Below, one piece after another: positions 33,033 through 45,801 of a stretch of 64,000 nucleotides of DNA. A model generated the notes under the pieces. It was given only the letters and a program-made list of their open reading frames with translations, did not search any database and was not told the origin of the DNA. This DNA comes from Escarpia spicata. Lineage: Eukaryota; Annelida; Polychaeta; Sabellida; Siboglinidae. The stretch lies in the NCBI GenBank assembly GCA_963995525.1, contig OZ023213.1:41338276-41402275 (forward strand), in the 5' to 3' direction. Positions within the stretch are counted from its first letter, which is position 1, and every line of letters starts with the position of its first letter. Made by a program: the position numbers and the translations under genes.

Positions 33033-35071
33033 ATGGATCTTGCTCAATTGATTGAGTTAGGCGAGAAGTTAGGGTTAACAGGTCCCGAACTTCAGGCATT
33101 TGTTCGCGATGAACAAGGAACCGCCCGGGCTGAGCGACAGGCCGCTCGCGAGGCGGAGAAAGAGAGGCTCTAGGCCGAGCTCCGAGAAAAGTAGGCGGCA
33201 AGGCAGGCCGATATGGAGATACGCGCGAGTGAAATGGAGCATGAAGAAAAGATGGCCAGGCTCCATAACGAGGCTACGACCGTAGAGAACCGAGATTCGG
33301 TGAGTAATGCTTCAGCCATTACTAAGGGAATCCGTAGTCCTCCGTTACCCTGTTTTAACGAAGACAAGGATTCGATTGATGTATATCTCCAGCGATTTGA
33401 AAGATATGCTGAAAACCAGGGTTGGGAGCGTGAGAATTACGCTATATTTCTGAGCGCATTATTAACCAGTCATGCACTGGAAGTTTATTCCCGTTCCCCA
33501 ATTTCCGTGGCCAACGATTATGACCAGTAAAGCAAGCATTGCTAGGATGGTACCGACTGACTGTAGGCGATTTTCGTAAGAAGTTTTACACCTGTTCTCT
33601 AAATTCGACCGAAACAGTGTCGCAGTATTTTGCTCGTATGGAGCATTATTTGACTCAGTGGATTTCTTTGTCAAACATTAATGAGTCTTTCGAGGGTCTT
33701 AAGGAACTCATTCTTGTTTATGTGCCCTAGGGAACTGTCCGTGTTTCTGAGAGAACACAAACCGATAGGGAAAGAGAATTTGTTTAGAGTTGGTGAGAAC
33801 ATTTACAGATGCCCATTCATCATATGGTAAACGGGAAAATCGTAGAGACCGAGTCCGACCCACTCTCGTCCCTTCACCCGTCCCGAAAAGTAGATCAGGG
33901 GAGGGGAGATACCCTATTTCTAGCCCTACCCTGCGGCCCGTTCCTCCGCCGCGTACATGTTTCCTTTGTAATCGGCCAGGTCACATCGCGAGACAGTGTA
34001 CAGTGGGAGTGCAGAATAGGAATCCTCCACCGCAAAGGATGAAACCAGTGGTTGAGAATTGTGCAGTTGTGCTAAACCAGAATTCCCCTAGTCACCAATG
34101 TCCTGTGGGTGGGACTGATGTCACGTTGCAATGTGGATGTAAGATCCCCGTAATTGCTAGTGCTTGTGCACAACATGACTACAGTTGTAACTTACCGGTT
34201 GTAGAGGGGTATGTGGGGAGATCCCCAGTGAAAGTACTACGCGACAGCGGGTGTAACGGAGTCGTTGTACGACGTAGCCTAGTTCCGGAAGATCAGTTAA
34301 CTGGGAAAACCAGTCTCTATGCTGATGGACCGATCCGTCATTGAAGTCCCGACTGCCCGGTGCTATGTGAGAGTTCTCACATAGTTCTCACATAGGGCTT
34401 CAATTTCTCCTGTGAAATTGAAGCCCTATGTCTAAACAACCCCGTTTATGATTTAGTAATTGGCAATGTTGATGAACTAAATTTGCCCTGTTCCGATAAC
34501 AGTGAAGGTTCTCCTTTTCGAGTAACCAAGTCAGATAGTGTCCCCGTTACAGTTGAGGCCCCTTTGAATGACACCCCAATCACTGGTTGTGCTGTAGAAA
34601 CCCGTGCTCAACGGGAGCGCCTTTCCAACCCACAAAACCTTTGATAGTGCCTCAAGTTGTTGGTGCGATGATTTCTTGAGAGTGCAAAAGGGGGATGAGA
34701 CCTTGAAGAAATGCTTTGATTCGGCTGAAGAGACTAAAGGGAAACCTAAGGGAAAACAAACAAGTCAATTCGTGATCAAAAGGGGGCTGCTTTATTGTCT
34801 GTATCATTCGCGCGAAACCGTTCATCCGACTTCTCGATCGTTTGCGACAGGGCAAGACCTCTCGATCGAATTCGTAGCGGCCGGCGGTAAGCGTCTACTG
34901 CCCGGCTTCGTCTTCCAGTTGTACGAAGGCAATCGTCAAGTGCCCGGCTTCATCACTCGTGCGGCCGAGATACACCGTTCTAATTGTGTTCTGAGCTCGG
35001 CGTCTCGACTTCAACGAATGTTCGTATATATTCGAGATGGGACTAGCCCAGTGTCAATGTGTATTTTCTGA
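33033..35071 (+). pseudogene. gag-pro: gag-pro remnant, unit 8 (14-bp gag deletion)
   Basis: A 14-bp loss near 33711, between ATTCT repeats, cuts the capsid C half to a frame ending at 33730. Ser-to-Thr and Leu-to-Phe changes precede it. The zinc knuckle is at 33958-33999, DSG at 34243-34251, the hairpin at 34390-34431 and the terminal frame 34604-35071. A private ACCGATAGGG (33773) distinguishes it from U11. Confidence 0.75.
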
Positions 35072-35201
35072 TTGAATGTATCTATTATTTGCTGTATTAT
35101 GATTGGTAGTTATCTGTGTTTTGAAGTGAGGTATTTTTACCCTTGAAGTATTCACATATATATGTATATATGTGTGTGTGTTGTAACAGATTACTGTAAT
35201 G

Positions 35202-35577
35202 AGAGTCCGCGATGACTAGCTTATACTGTGTATTTATATTATGGAAGTTATTCTTAAATAACACTTGGCGCCTAGTGTATGATCGTGTAGCGGTATAATC
35301 CACCTTAGAAAGGAAGTGGAATTTGATAATCGAAAGACTCAGTGTTATTGTTTATGTTCTATTAAGATTTGGTTACGGGATTTCTTTATTCTGTTTATTT
35401 TGTTAATCGAGATATTTACCAAAAGAAAGATAACTTGTAATAAAGTTTATTAAATTTTCCTCGTTCTTGGTCGCTTGTTCACGAAAACCGTTCTTTCTCA
35501 TATGCGTTGACCTTGATATATAAGAACCCTACTAGACTGAGCCATCTAGTGTACGGAGACCTCGCTAATCCGAGACA
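35202..35577 (+). repeat. Short-unit LTR, unit 8/unit 9 junction
   Basis: 376 bp, same class and variants (GGAAGTT, GGTTACGG) as the U7 LTR. Confidence 0.85.
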
Positions 35578-36216
35578 TAATTGGGGGCTCGTACGCGGGA
35601 TTCCGGCGAGGGGGAAATTAAAATAACACCTTCGGTCAACGCTATGAATTGCGGGTAACACGTGACGGCAACATAGAACATGCCTGAGAACTTAGCTGCA
35701 CTCTGGTTCCGTGGAATGTCAGCGTTGTTCCGTGGCTAAAGACGAAACCTACATCTATTCCAGTAGCTGTAGTGTAGGGTAATTCACATGCCCCTTGTCG
35801 GTTCTGCCCGGACTTAATTCTGAGTCCCATATGTCTCGTTATATTTATAGTGTGTCATTCACGTTTTGAGGCATCAGACTTGTTTATTGCAGCAGTAAAG
35901 GACCATGAATTAATCGTATAATTATTGTAAGTAGGAGCTTTGTTATTTTTCAGCTGTACGAGGAAGTTGAATTACTTGTTGCATTTGCCGAGTTGGCAGT
36001 GGACAGATTAGTCCCACAGAATGTCCGTGTGTTGATAGTTGACACGGCGTGGTTGAAATCGAATAGTGGTTTCATTATTCCAGTCTTATGAGAAGATTGG
36101 GTGGAGTATTGTAGCGTAGCTAACACTTTTGTGGTTTACAGGTGGTTGACCTTTTGTATTACTTAAACGTGATATCCGTTTAGTGATTATTTCGTGTGTT
36201 GCACTAGTTTGCAAAC

Positions 36217-38272
36217 ATGGATCTTGCTCAATTGATTGAGTTAGGCGAGAAGTTAGGGTTAACAGGTCCCGAACTTCAGGCATTTGTTCGCGATGAACAA
36301 GGAACCGCCCGGGCTGAGAGAAAGGCCGCTCGCGAGGCGGAGAAAGAGAGGCTCTAGGCCGAGCTCCGAGAAAAGTAGGCGGCAAGGCAGGCCGATATGG
36401 AGATACGCGCGAGTGAAATGGAGCATGAAGAAAAGATGGCCAGGCTCCACAACGAGGCTACGACCGTAGAGAACCGAGATTCGGTGAGTAATGCTTCAGC
36501 CATTACTAAGGGAATCCGTAGTCCTCCGTTACCCTGTTTTAACGAAGACAAGGATTCGATTGATGTATATCTCCAGCGATTTGAAAGATATGCTGAAAAC
36601 CAGGGTTGGGAGCGTGAGAATTACGCTATATTTCTGAGCGCATTGTTATCCAGTCATGCACTGGAAGTTTATTCCCGTTCCCCAATTTCCGTGGCCAACG
36701 ATTATGACCAGTAAAGCAAGCATTGCTAGGATGGTACCGACTGACTGTAGGCGATTTTCGTAAGAAGCTTTACACCTGTTCTCTAAATTCGACCGAAACA
36801 GTGTCGCAGTATTTTGCTCGTATGGAGCATTATTTGACTCAGTGGATTTCTTTGTCAAACATTAATGAGTCTTTCGAGGGTCTTAAGGAACTCATTCTGA
36901 GAAAGTAATTCTTGTTTATGTGCCCTAGGGAACTATCCGTGTTTCTGAGAGAACACAAACCGATGGGGAAAGAGAATTTGTTTAGAGTTGGTGAGAACAT
37001 TTACAGATGCCCATTCATCATATGGTAAACGGGAAAATCGTAGAGACCGAGTCCGACCCACTCTCGTCCCTTCACCCGTCCCGAAAAGTAGATCAGGGGA
37101 GGGGAGATACCCTATTTCTAGCCCTACCCTGCGGCCCGTTCCTCCGCCGCGTACATGTTTCCTTTGTAATCGGCCAGGTCACATCGCGAGACAGTGTACA
37201 GTGGGAGTGCAGAATAGGAATCCTCCACCGCAAAGGATGAAACCAGTGGTTGGGAATTGTGCAGTTGTGCTAAACCAGAATTCCCCTAGTCACCAATGTC
37301 CTGTGGGTGGGACTGATGTCACGTTGCAATGTGGATGTAAGATCCCCGTAATTGCTAGTGCTTGTGCACAACATGACTACAGTTGTAACTTACCGGTTGT
37401 AGAGGGGTATGTGGGGAGATCCCCAGTGAAAGTACTACGCGACAGCGGGTGTAACGGAGTCGTTGTACGACGTAGCCTAGTTCCGGAAGATCAGTTAACT
37501 GGGAAAACCAGTCTCTATGCTGATGGACCGATCCGTCATTGAAGTCCCGACTGCCCGGTGCTATGTGAGAGGAGTTCTCACATAGTTCTCACATAGGGCT
37601 TCAATTTCTCCTGTGAAATTGAAGCCCTATGTCTAAACAACCCCGTTTATGATTTAGTAATTGGCAATGTTGATGAACTAAATTTGCCCTGTTCCGATAA
37701 CAGTGAAGGTTCTCCTTTTCGAGTAACCAAGTCAGATAGTGTCCCCGTTACAGTTGAGGCCCCTTTGAATGACACCCCAATCACTGGTTGTGCTGTAGAA
37801 ACCCGTGCTCAACGGGAGCGCCTTTCCAACCCACAAAACCTTTGATAGTGCCTCAAGTTGTTGGTGCGATGATTTCTTGAGAGTGCAAAAGGGGGATGAG
37901 ACCTTGAAGAAATGCTTTGATTCGGCTGAAGAGACTAAAGGGAAACCTAAGGGAAAACAAACAAGTCAATTCGTGATCAAAAGGGGGCTGCTTTATTGTC
38001 TGTATCATTCGCGCGAAACCGTTCATCCGACTTCTCGATCGTTTGCGACAGGGCAAGACCTCTCGATCGAATTCGTAGCGGCCGGCGGTAAGCGTCTACT
38101 GCCCGGCTTCGTCTTCCAGTTGTACGAAGGCAATCGTCAAGTGCCCGGCTTCATCACTCGTGCGGCCGAGATACACCGTTCTAATTGTGTTCTGAGCTCG
38201 GCGTCTCGACTTCAACGAATGTTCGTATATATTCGAGATGGGACTAGCCCAGTGTCAATGTGTATTTTCTGA
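36217..38272 (+). pseudogene. gag-pro: gag-pro remnant, unit 9 (extra TAA in gag)
   Basis: The capsid C half ends early at CAA-to-TAA (36906-36908). The zinc knuckle is at 37156-37197, DSG at 37441-37449, the hairpin at 37591-37632 and the terminal frame 37805-38272. Other lesions are as in the reference copy. Confidence 0.75.
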
Positions 38273-38402
38273 TTGAATGTATCTATTATTTGCTGTATTA
38301 TGATTGGTAGTTATCTGTGTTTTGAAGTGAGGTATTTTTACCCTTGAAGTATTCACATATATATGTATATATGTGTGTGTGTTGTAACAGATTACTGTAA
38401 TG

Positions 38403-38778
38403 AGAGTCCGCGATGACTAGCTTATACTGTGTATTTATATTATGGAAGTTATTCTTAAATAACACTTGGCGCCTAGTGTATGATCGTGTAGCGGTATAAT
38501 CCACCTTAGAAAGGAAGTGGAATTTGATAATCGAAAGACTCAGTGTTATTGTTTATGTTCTATTAAGATTTGATTACGGGATTTCTTTATTCTGTTTATT
38601 TTGTTAATCGAGATATTTACCAAAAGAAAGATATCTTGTAATAAAGTTTATTAAATTGTCCTCGTTCTTTGTCGCTTGTTCACGAAAACCGTTCTTTCTC
38701 ATATGCGTTGAACTTCATATATATGAACCCTACTAGACTGAGCCATCTAGTGTACGGAGACCTCGCTAATCCGAGACA
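38403..38778 (+). repeat. Hybrid LTR (A body, B end), unit 9/unit 10 junction
   Basis: This 376-bp LTR has class-A markers GATATCTTG, TTGTCCTCG and TTCATATATATGAA, then switches to the class-B end CTAATCCGAGACA and a normal primer-binding site. The switch lies in the 40-odd identical bases before GAGACCTCG. This is the product expected from crossover between the LTR-A and LTR-B that flank a satellite block. Confidence 0.9.
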
Positions 38779-39417
38779 TAATTGGGGGCTCGTACGCGGG
38801 ATTCCGGCGAGGGGGAAATTAAAATAACACCTTCGGTCAACGCTATGAATTGCGGGTAACACGTGACGGCAACATAGAACATGCCTGAGAACTTAGCTGC
38901 ACTCTGGTTCCGTGGAATGTCAGCGTTGTTCCGTGGCTAGAGACGAAACCTACATCTATTCCAGTAGCTGTAGTGTAGGGTAATTCACATGCCCCTTGTC
39001 GGTTCTGCCCGGACTTAATTCTGAGTCCCATATGTCTCGTTATATTTATAGTGTGTCATTCACGTTTTGAGGCATCAGACTTGTTTATTGCAGCAGTAAA
39101 GGACCATGAATTAATCGTATAATTATTGTAAGTAGGAGCTTTGTTATTTTTCAGCTGTACGAGGAAGTTGAATTACTTGTTGCATTTGCCGAGTTGACAG
39201 TGGACAGATTAGTCCCACAGAATGTCCGTTTGTTGATAGTTGACACGGCGTGGTTGAAATCGAATAGTGGTTTCATTATTCCAGTCTTATGAGAAGATTG
39301 GGTGGAGTGTTGTAGCGTAGCTAACACTTTTGTGGTTTACAGGTGGTTGACCTTTTGTATTACTTAAACGTGATATCCGTTTAGTGATTATTTCGTGTGT
39401 TGCACTAGTTTGCAAAC

Positions 39418-41472
39418 ATGGATCTTGCTCAATTGATTGAGTTAGGCGAGAAGTTAGGGTTAACAGGTCCCGAACTTCAGGCATTTGTTCGCGATGAACA
39501 AGGAACCGCCCGGGCTGAGAGAAAGGCCGCTCGCGAGGCGGAGAAAGAGAGGCTCTAGGCCGAGCTCCGAGAAAAGTAGGCGGCAAGGCAGGCCGATATG
39601 GAGATACGCGCGAGTGAAATGGAGCATGAAGAAAAGATGGCCAGGCTCCACAACGAGGCTACGACCGTAGAGAACCGAGATTCGGTGAGTAATGCTTCAG
39701 CCATTACTAAGGGAATCCGTAGTCCTCCGTTACCCTGTTTTAACGAAGACAAGGATTCGATTGATGTATATCTCCAGCGATTTGAAAGATATGCTGAAAA
39801 CCAGGGTTGGGAGCGTGAGAATTACGCTATATTTCTGAGCGCATTGTTATCCAGTCATGCACTGGAAGTTTATTCCCGTTCCCCAATTTCCGTGGCCAAC
39901 GATTATGACCAGTAAAGCAAGCATTGCTAGGATGGTACCGACTGACTGTAGGCGATTTTCGTAAGAAGCTTTACACCTGTTCTCTAAATTCGACCGAAAC
40001 AGTGTCGCAGTATTTTGCTCGTATGGAGCATTATTTGACTCAGTGGATTTCTTTGTCAAACATTAATGAGTCTTTCGAGGGTCTTAAGGAACTCATTCTG
40101 AGAAAGCAATTCTTGTTTATGTGCCCTAGGGAACTGTCCGTGTTTCTGAGAGAACACAAACCGATGGGGAAAGAGAATTTGTTTAGAGTTGGTGAGAACA
40201 TTTACAGATGCCCATTCATCATATGGTAAACGGGAAAATCGTAGAGACCGAGTCCGACCCACTCTCGTCCCTTCACCCGTCCCGAAAAGTAGATCAGGGG
40301 AGGGGAGATACCCTATTTCTAGCCCTACCCTGCGGCCCGTTCCTCCGCCGCGTACATGTTTCCTTTGTAATCGGCCAGGTCACATCGCGAGACAGTGTAC
40401 AGTGGGAGTGCAGAATAGGAATCCTCCACCGCAAAGGATGAAACCAGTGGTTGGGAATTGTGCAGTTGTGCTAAACCAGAATTCCCCTAGTCACCAATGT
40501 CCTGTGGGTGGGACTGATGTCACGTTGCAATGTGGATGTAAGATCCCCGTAATTGCTAGTGCTTGTGCACAACATGACTACAGTTGTAGAGGGGTATGTG
40601 GGGAGATCCCCAGTGAAAGTACTACGCGACAGCGGGTGTAACGGAGTCGTTGTACGACGTAGCCTAGTTCCGGAAGATCAGTTAACTGGGAAAACGAGTC
40701 TTTATGCTGATGGACCGATCCGTCATTGAAGTCCCGACTGCCCGGTGCTATGTGAGAGGAGTTCTCACATAGTTCTCACATAGGGCTTCAATTTCTCCTG
40801 TGAAATTGAAGCCCTATGTCTAAACAACCCCGTTTATGATTTAGTAATTGGCAATGTTGATGAACTAAATTTGCCCTGTTCCGATAACAGTGAAGGTTCT
40901 CCTTTTCGAGTAACCAAGTCAGATAGTGTCCCCGTTACAGTTGAGGCCCCTTTGAATGACACCCCAATCACTGGTTGTGCTGTAGAAACCCGTGCTCAAC
41001 GGGAGCGCCTTTCCAACCCACAAAACCTTTGATAGTGCCTCAAGTTATTGGTGCGAGTATATCCGCCGATGATTTCTTGAGAGTGCAAAAGGGGGATGAG
41101 ACCTTGAAGAAATGCTTTGATTCGGCTGAAGAGACTAAAGGGAAACCTAAGGGAAAACAAACAAGTCAATTCGTGATCAAAAGGGGGCTGCTTTATTGTC
41201 TGTATCATTCGCGCGAAACCGTTCATCCGACTTCTCGATCGTTTGCGACAGGGCAAGACCTCTCGATCGAATTCGTAGCGGCCGGCGGTAAGCGTCTACT
41301 GCCCGGCTTCGTCTTCCAGTTGTACGAAGGCAATCGTCAAGTGCCCGGCTTCATCACTCGTGCGGCCGAGATACACCGTTCTAATTGTGTTCTGAGCTCG
41401 GCGTCTCGACTTCAACGAATGTTCGTATATATTCGAGATGGGACTAGCCCAGTGTCAATGTGTATTTTCTGA
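39418..41472 (+). pseudogene. gag-pro: gag-pro remnant, unit 10
   Basis: Same lesions as U7. The zinc knuckle is at 40357-40398. The 14-bp deletion near 40585 puts DSG (40628-40636) out of frame, and the nucleocapsid frame ends at 40641. The hairpin is at 40778-40819 and the longer terminal frame 40975-41472. Confidence 0.75.
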
Positions 41473-41602
41473 TTGAATGTATCTATTATTTGCTGTATTA
41501 TGATTGGTAGTTATCTGTGTTTTGAAGTGAGGTATTTTTACCCTTGAAGTATTCACATATATATGTATATATGTGTGTGTGTTGTAACAGATTACTGTAA
41601 TG

Positions 41603-41978
41603 AGAGTCCGCGATGACTAGCTTATACTGTGTATTTATATTATGGAAGTTATTCTTAAATAACACTTGGCGCCTAGTGTATGATCGTGTAGCGGTATAAT
41701 CCACCTTAGAAAGGAAGTGGAATTTGATAATCGAAAGACTCAGTGTTATTGTTTATGTTCTATTAAGATTTGGTTACGGGATTTCTTTATTCTGTTTATT
41801 TTGTTAATCGAGATATTTACCAAAAGAAAGATAACTTGTAATAAAGTTTATTAAATTTTCCTCGTTCTTGGTCGCTTGTTCACGAAAACCGTTCTTTCTC
41901 ATATGCGTTGACCTTGATATATAAGAACCCTACTAGACTGAGCCATCTAGTGTACGGAGACCTCGCTAATCCGAGACA
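41603..41978 (+). repeat. Short-unit LTR, unit 10/unit 11 junction
   Basis: 376 bp, same class and variants as the LTR at 32018. Confidence 0.85.
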
Positions 41979-42617
41979 TAATTGGGGGCTCGTACGCGGG
42001 ATTCCGGCGAGGGGGAAATTAAAATAACACCTTCGGTCAACGCTATGAATTGCGGGTAACACGTGACGGCAACATAGAACATGCCTGAGAACTTAGCTGC
42101 ACTCTGGTTCCGTGGAATGTCAGCGTTGTTCCGTGGCTAAAGACGAAACCTACATCTATTCCAGTAGCTGTAGTGTAGGGTAATTCACATGCCCCTTGTC
42201 GGTTCTGCCCGGACTTAATTCTGAGTCCCATATGTCTCGTTATATTTATAGTGTGTCATTCACGTTTTGAGGCATCAGACTTGTTTATTGCAGCAGTAAA
42301 GGACCATGAATTAATCGTATAATTATTGTAAGTAGGAGCTTTGTTATTTTTCAGCTGTACGAGGAAGTTGAATTACTTGTTGCATTTGCCGAGTTGGCAG
42401 TGGACAGATTAGTCCCACAGAATGTCCGTGTGTTGATAGTTGACACGGCGTGGTTGAAATCGAATAGTGGTTTCATTATTCCAGTCTTATGAGAAGATTG
42501 GGTGGAGTATTGTAGCGTAGCTAACACTTTTGTGGTTTACAGGTGGTTGACCTTTTGTATTACTTAAACGTGATATCCGTTTAGTGATTATTTCGTGTGT
42601 TGCACTAGTTTGCAAAC

Positions 42618-44656
42618 ATGGATCTTGCTCAATTGATTGAGTTAGGCGAGAAGTTAGGGTTAACAGGTCCCGAACTTCAGGCATTTGTTCGCGATGAACA
42701 AGGAACCGCCCGGGCTGAGCGACAGGCCGCTCGCGAGGCGGAGAAAGAGAGGCTCTAGGCCGAGCTCCGAGAAAAGTAGGCGGCAAGGCAGGCCGATATG
42801 GAGATACGCGCGAGTGAAATGGAGCATGAAGAAAAGATGGCCAGGCTCCATAACGAGGCTACGACCGTAGAGAACCGAGATTCGGTGAGTAATGCTTCAG
42901 CCATTACTAAGGGAATCCGTAGTCCTCCGTTACCCTGTTTTAACGAAGACAAGGATTCGATTGATGTATATCTCCAGCGATTTGAAAGATATGCTGAAAA
43001 CCAGGGTTGGGAGCGTGAGAATTACGCTATATTTCTGAGCGCATTATTAACCAGTCATGCACTGGAAGTTTATTCCCGTTCCCCAATTTCCGTGGCCAAC
43101 GATTATGACCAGTAAAGCAAGCATTGCTAGGATGGTACCGACTGACTGTAGGCGATTTTCGTAAGAAGTTTTACACCTGTTCTCTAAATTCGACCGAAAC
43201 AGTGTCGCAGTATTTTGCTCGTATGGAGCATTATTTGACTCAGTGGATTTCTTTGTCAAACATTAATGAGTCTTTCGAGGGTCTTAAGGAACTCATTCTT
43301 GTTTATGTGCCCTAGGGAACTGTCCGTGTTTCTGAGAGAACACAAACCGATGGGGAAAGAGAATTTGTTTAGAGTTGGTGAGAACATTTACAGATGCCCA
43401 TTCATCATATGGTAAACGGGAAAATCGTAGAGACCGAGTCCGACCCACTCTCGTCCCTTCACCCGTCCCGAAAAGTAGATCAGGGGAGGGGAGATACCCT
43501 ATTTCTAGCCCTACCCTGCGGCCCGTTCCTCCGCCGCGTACATGTTTCCTTTGTAATCGGCCAGGTCACATCGCGAGACAGTGTACAGTGGGAGTGCAGA
43601 ATAGGAATCCTCCACCGCAAAGGATGAAACCAGTGGTTGAGAATTGTGCAGTTGTGCTAAACCAGAATTCCCCTAGTCACCAATGTCCTGTGGGTGGGAC
43701 TGATGTCACGTTGCAATGTGGATGTAAGATCCCCGTAATTGCTAGTGCTTGTGCACAACATGACTACAGTTGTAACTTACCGGTTGTAGAGGGGTATGTG
43801 GGGAGATCCCCAGTGAAAGTACTACGCGACAGCGGGTGTAACGGAGTCGTTGTACGACGTAGCCTAGTTCCGGAAGATCAGTTAACTGGGAAAACCAGTC
43901 TCTATGCTGATGGACCGATCCGTCATTGAAGTCCCGACTGCCCGGTGCTATGTGAGAGTTCTCACATAGTTCTCACATAGGGCTTCAATTTCTCCTGTGA
44001 AATTGAAGCCCTATGTCTAAACAACCCCGTTTATGATTTAGTAATTGGCAATGTTGATGAACTAAATTTGCCCTGTTCCGATAACAGTGAAGGTTCTCCT
44101 TTTCGAGTAACCAAGTCAGATAGTGTCCCCGTTACAGTTGAGGCCCCTTTGAATGACACCCCAATCACTGGTTGTGCTGTAGAAACCCGTGCTCAACGGG
44201 AGCGCCTTTCCAACCCACAAAACCTTTGATAGTGCCTCAAGTTGTTGGTGCGATGATTTCTTGAGAGTGCAAAAGGGGGATGAGACCTTGAAGAAATGCT
44301 TTGATTCGGCTGAAGAGACTAAAGGGAAACCTAAGGGAAAACAAACAAGTCAATTCGTGATCAAAAGGGGGCTGCTTTATTGTCTGTATCATTCGCGCGA
44401 AACCGTTCATCCGACTTCTCGATCGTTTGCGACAGGGCAAGACCTCTCGATCGAATTCGTAGCGGCCGGCGGTAAGCGTCTACTGCCCGGCTTCGTCTTC
44501 CAGTTGTACGAAGGCAATCGTCAAGTGCCCGGCTTCATCACTCGTGCGGCCGAGATACACCGTTCTAATTGTGTTCTGAGCTCGGCGTCTCGACTTCAAC
44601 GAATGTTCGTATATATTCGAGATGGGACTAGCCCAGTGTCAATGTGTATTTTCTGA
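42618..44656 (+). pseudogene. gag-pro: gag-pro remnant, unit 11
   Basis: The 14-bp gag deletion is near 43296. The zinc knuckle is at 43543-43584, DSG at 43828-43836, the hairpin at 43975-44016 and the terminal frame 44189-44656. It has ACCGATGGGG where U8 has ACCGATAGGG. Confidence 0.75.
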
Positions 44657-44786
44657 TTGAATGTATCTATTATTTGCTGTATTATGATTGGTAGTTATCT
44701 GTGTTTTGAAGTGAGGTATTTTTACCCTTGAAGTATTCACATATATATGTATATATGTGTGTGTGTTGTAACAGATTACTGTAATG

Positions 44787-45162
44787 AGAGTCCGCGATGA
44801 CTAGCTTATACTGTGTATTTATATTATGGAAGTTATTCTTAAATAACACTTGGCGCCTAGTGTATGATCGTGTAGCGGTATAATCCACCTTAGAAAGGAA
44901 GTGGAATTTGATAATCGAAAGACTCAGTGTTATTGTTTATGTTCTATTAAGATTTGGTTACGGGATTTCTTTATTCTGTTTATTTTGTTAATCGAGATAT
45001 TTACCAAAAGAAAGATAACTTGTAATAAAGTTTATTAAATTTTCCTCGTTCTTGGTCGCTTGTTCACGAAAACCGTTCTTTCTCATATGCGTTGACCTTG
45101 ATATATAAGAACCCTACTAGACTGAGCCATCTAGTGTACGGAGACCTCGCTAATCCGAGACA
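44787..45162 (+). repeat. Short-unit LTR, unit 11/unit 12 junction
   Basis: 376 bp, same as the LTR at 35202. Confidence 0.85.
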
Positions 45163-45801
45163 TAATTGGGGGCTCGTACGCGGGATTCCGGCGAGGGGGA
45201 AATTAAAATAACACCTTCGGTCAACGCTATGAATTGCGGGTAACACGTGACGGCAACATAGAACATGCCTGAGAACTTAGCTGCACTCTGGTTCCGTGGA
45301 ATGTCAGCGTTGTTCCGTGGCTAAAGACGAAACCTACATCTATTCCAGTAGCTGTAGTGTAGGGTAATTCACATGCCCCTTGTCGGTTCTGCCCGGACTT
45401 AATTCTGAGTCCCATATGTCTCGTTATATTTATAGTGTGTCATTCACGTTTTGAGGCATCAGACTTGTTTATTGCAGCAGTAAAGGACCATGAATTAATC
45501 GTATAATTATTGTAAGTAGGAGCTTTGTTATTTTTCAGCTGTACGAGGAAGTTGAATTACTTGTTGCATTTGCCGAGTTGGCAGTGGACAGATTAGTCCC
45601 ACAGAATGTCCGTGTGTTGATAGTTGACACGGCGTGGTTGAAATCGAATAGTGGTTTCATTATTCCAGTCTTATGAGAAGATTGGGTGGAGTATTGTAGC
45701 GTAGCTAACACTTTTGTGGTTTACAGGTGGTTGACCTTTTGTATTACTTAAACGTGATATCCGTTTAGTGATTATTTCGTGTGTTGCACTAGTTTGCAAA
45801 C

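Larger units (their letters stand above)
32406..35589 (+). mobile_element. Unit 8 (short, 3184 bp), second unit of duplicated trimer
   Basis: The shortest unit type, shared with U11. It has a 14-bp deletion in gag and the 3-bp hairpin loss. ATTATTAACCAG near 33460 and AAGTTTTACACC near 33582 are private to U8 and U11. Confidence 0.9.
35590..38790 (+). mobile_element. Unit 9 (short, 3201 bp), third unit of duplicated trimer
   Basis: Twin of the internal part of long U12: same GAGAGAAAG, same TAA in gag and same GAACTATCCG. It ends in a hybrid LTR where U12 has LTR-A + satellite + LTR-B, so it is a U12-type unit with the satellite removed. Confidence 0.9.
38791..41990 (+). mobile_element. Unit 10 (short, 3200 bp), copy of unit 7
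   Basis: Starts exactly 9585 bp after U7 and shares its 14-bp loss, 13-bp retention and leader variants. The leader has GCTAG although a short unit precedes it, as expected because that unit ends in a hybrid LTR with a B-derived end. Confidence 0.9.
41991..45174 (+). mobile_element. Unit 11 (short, 3184 bp), copy of unit 8
   Basis: Same length, gag deletion and private substitutions as U8, at an offset of 9585 bp. Confidence 0.9.
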
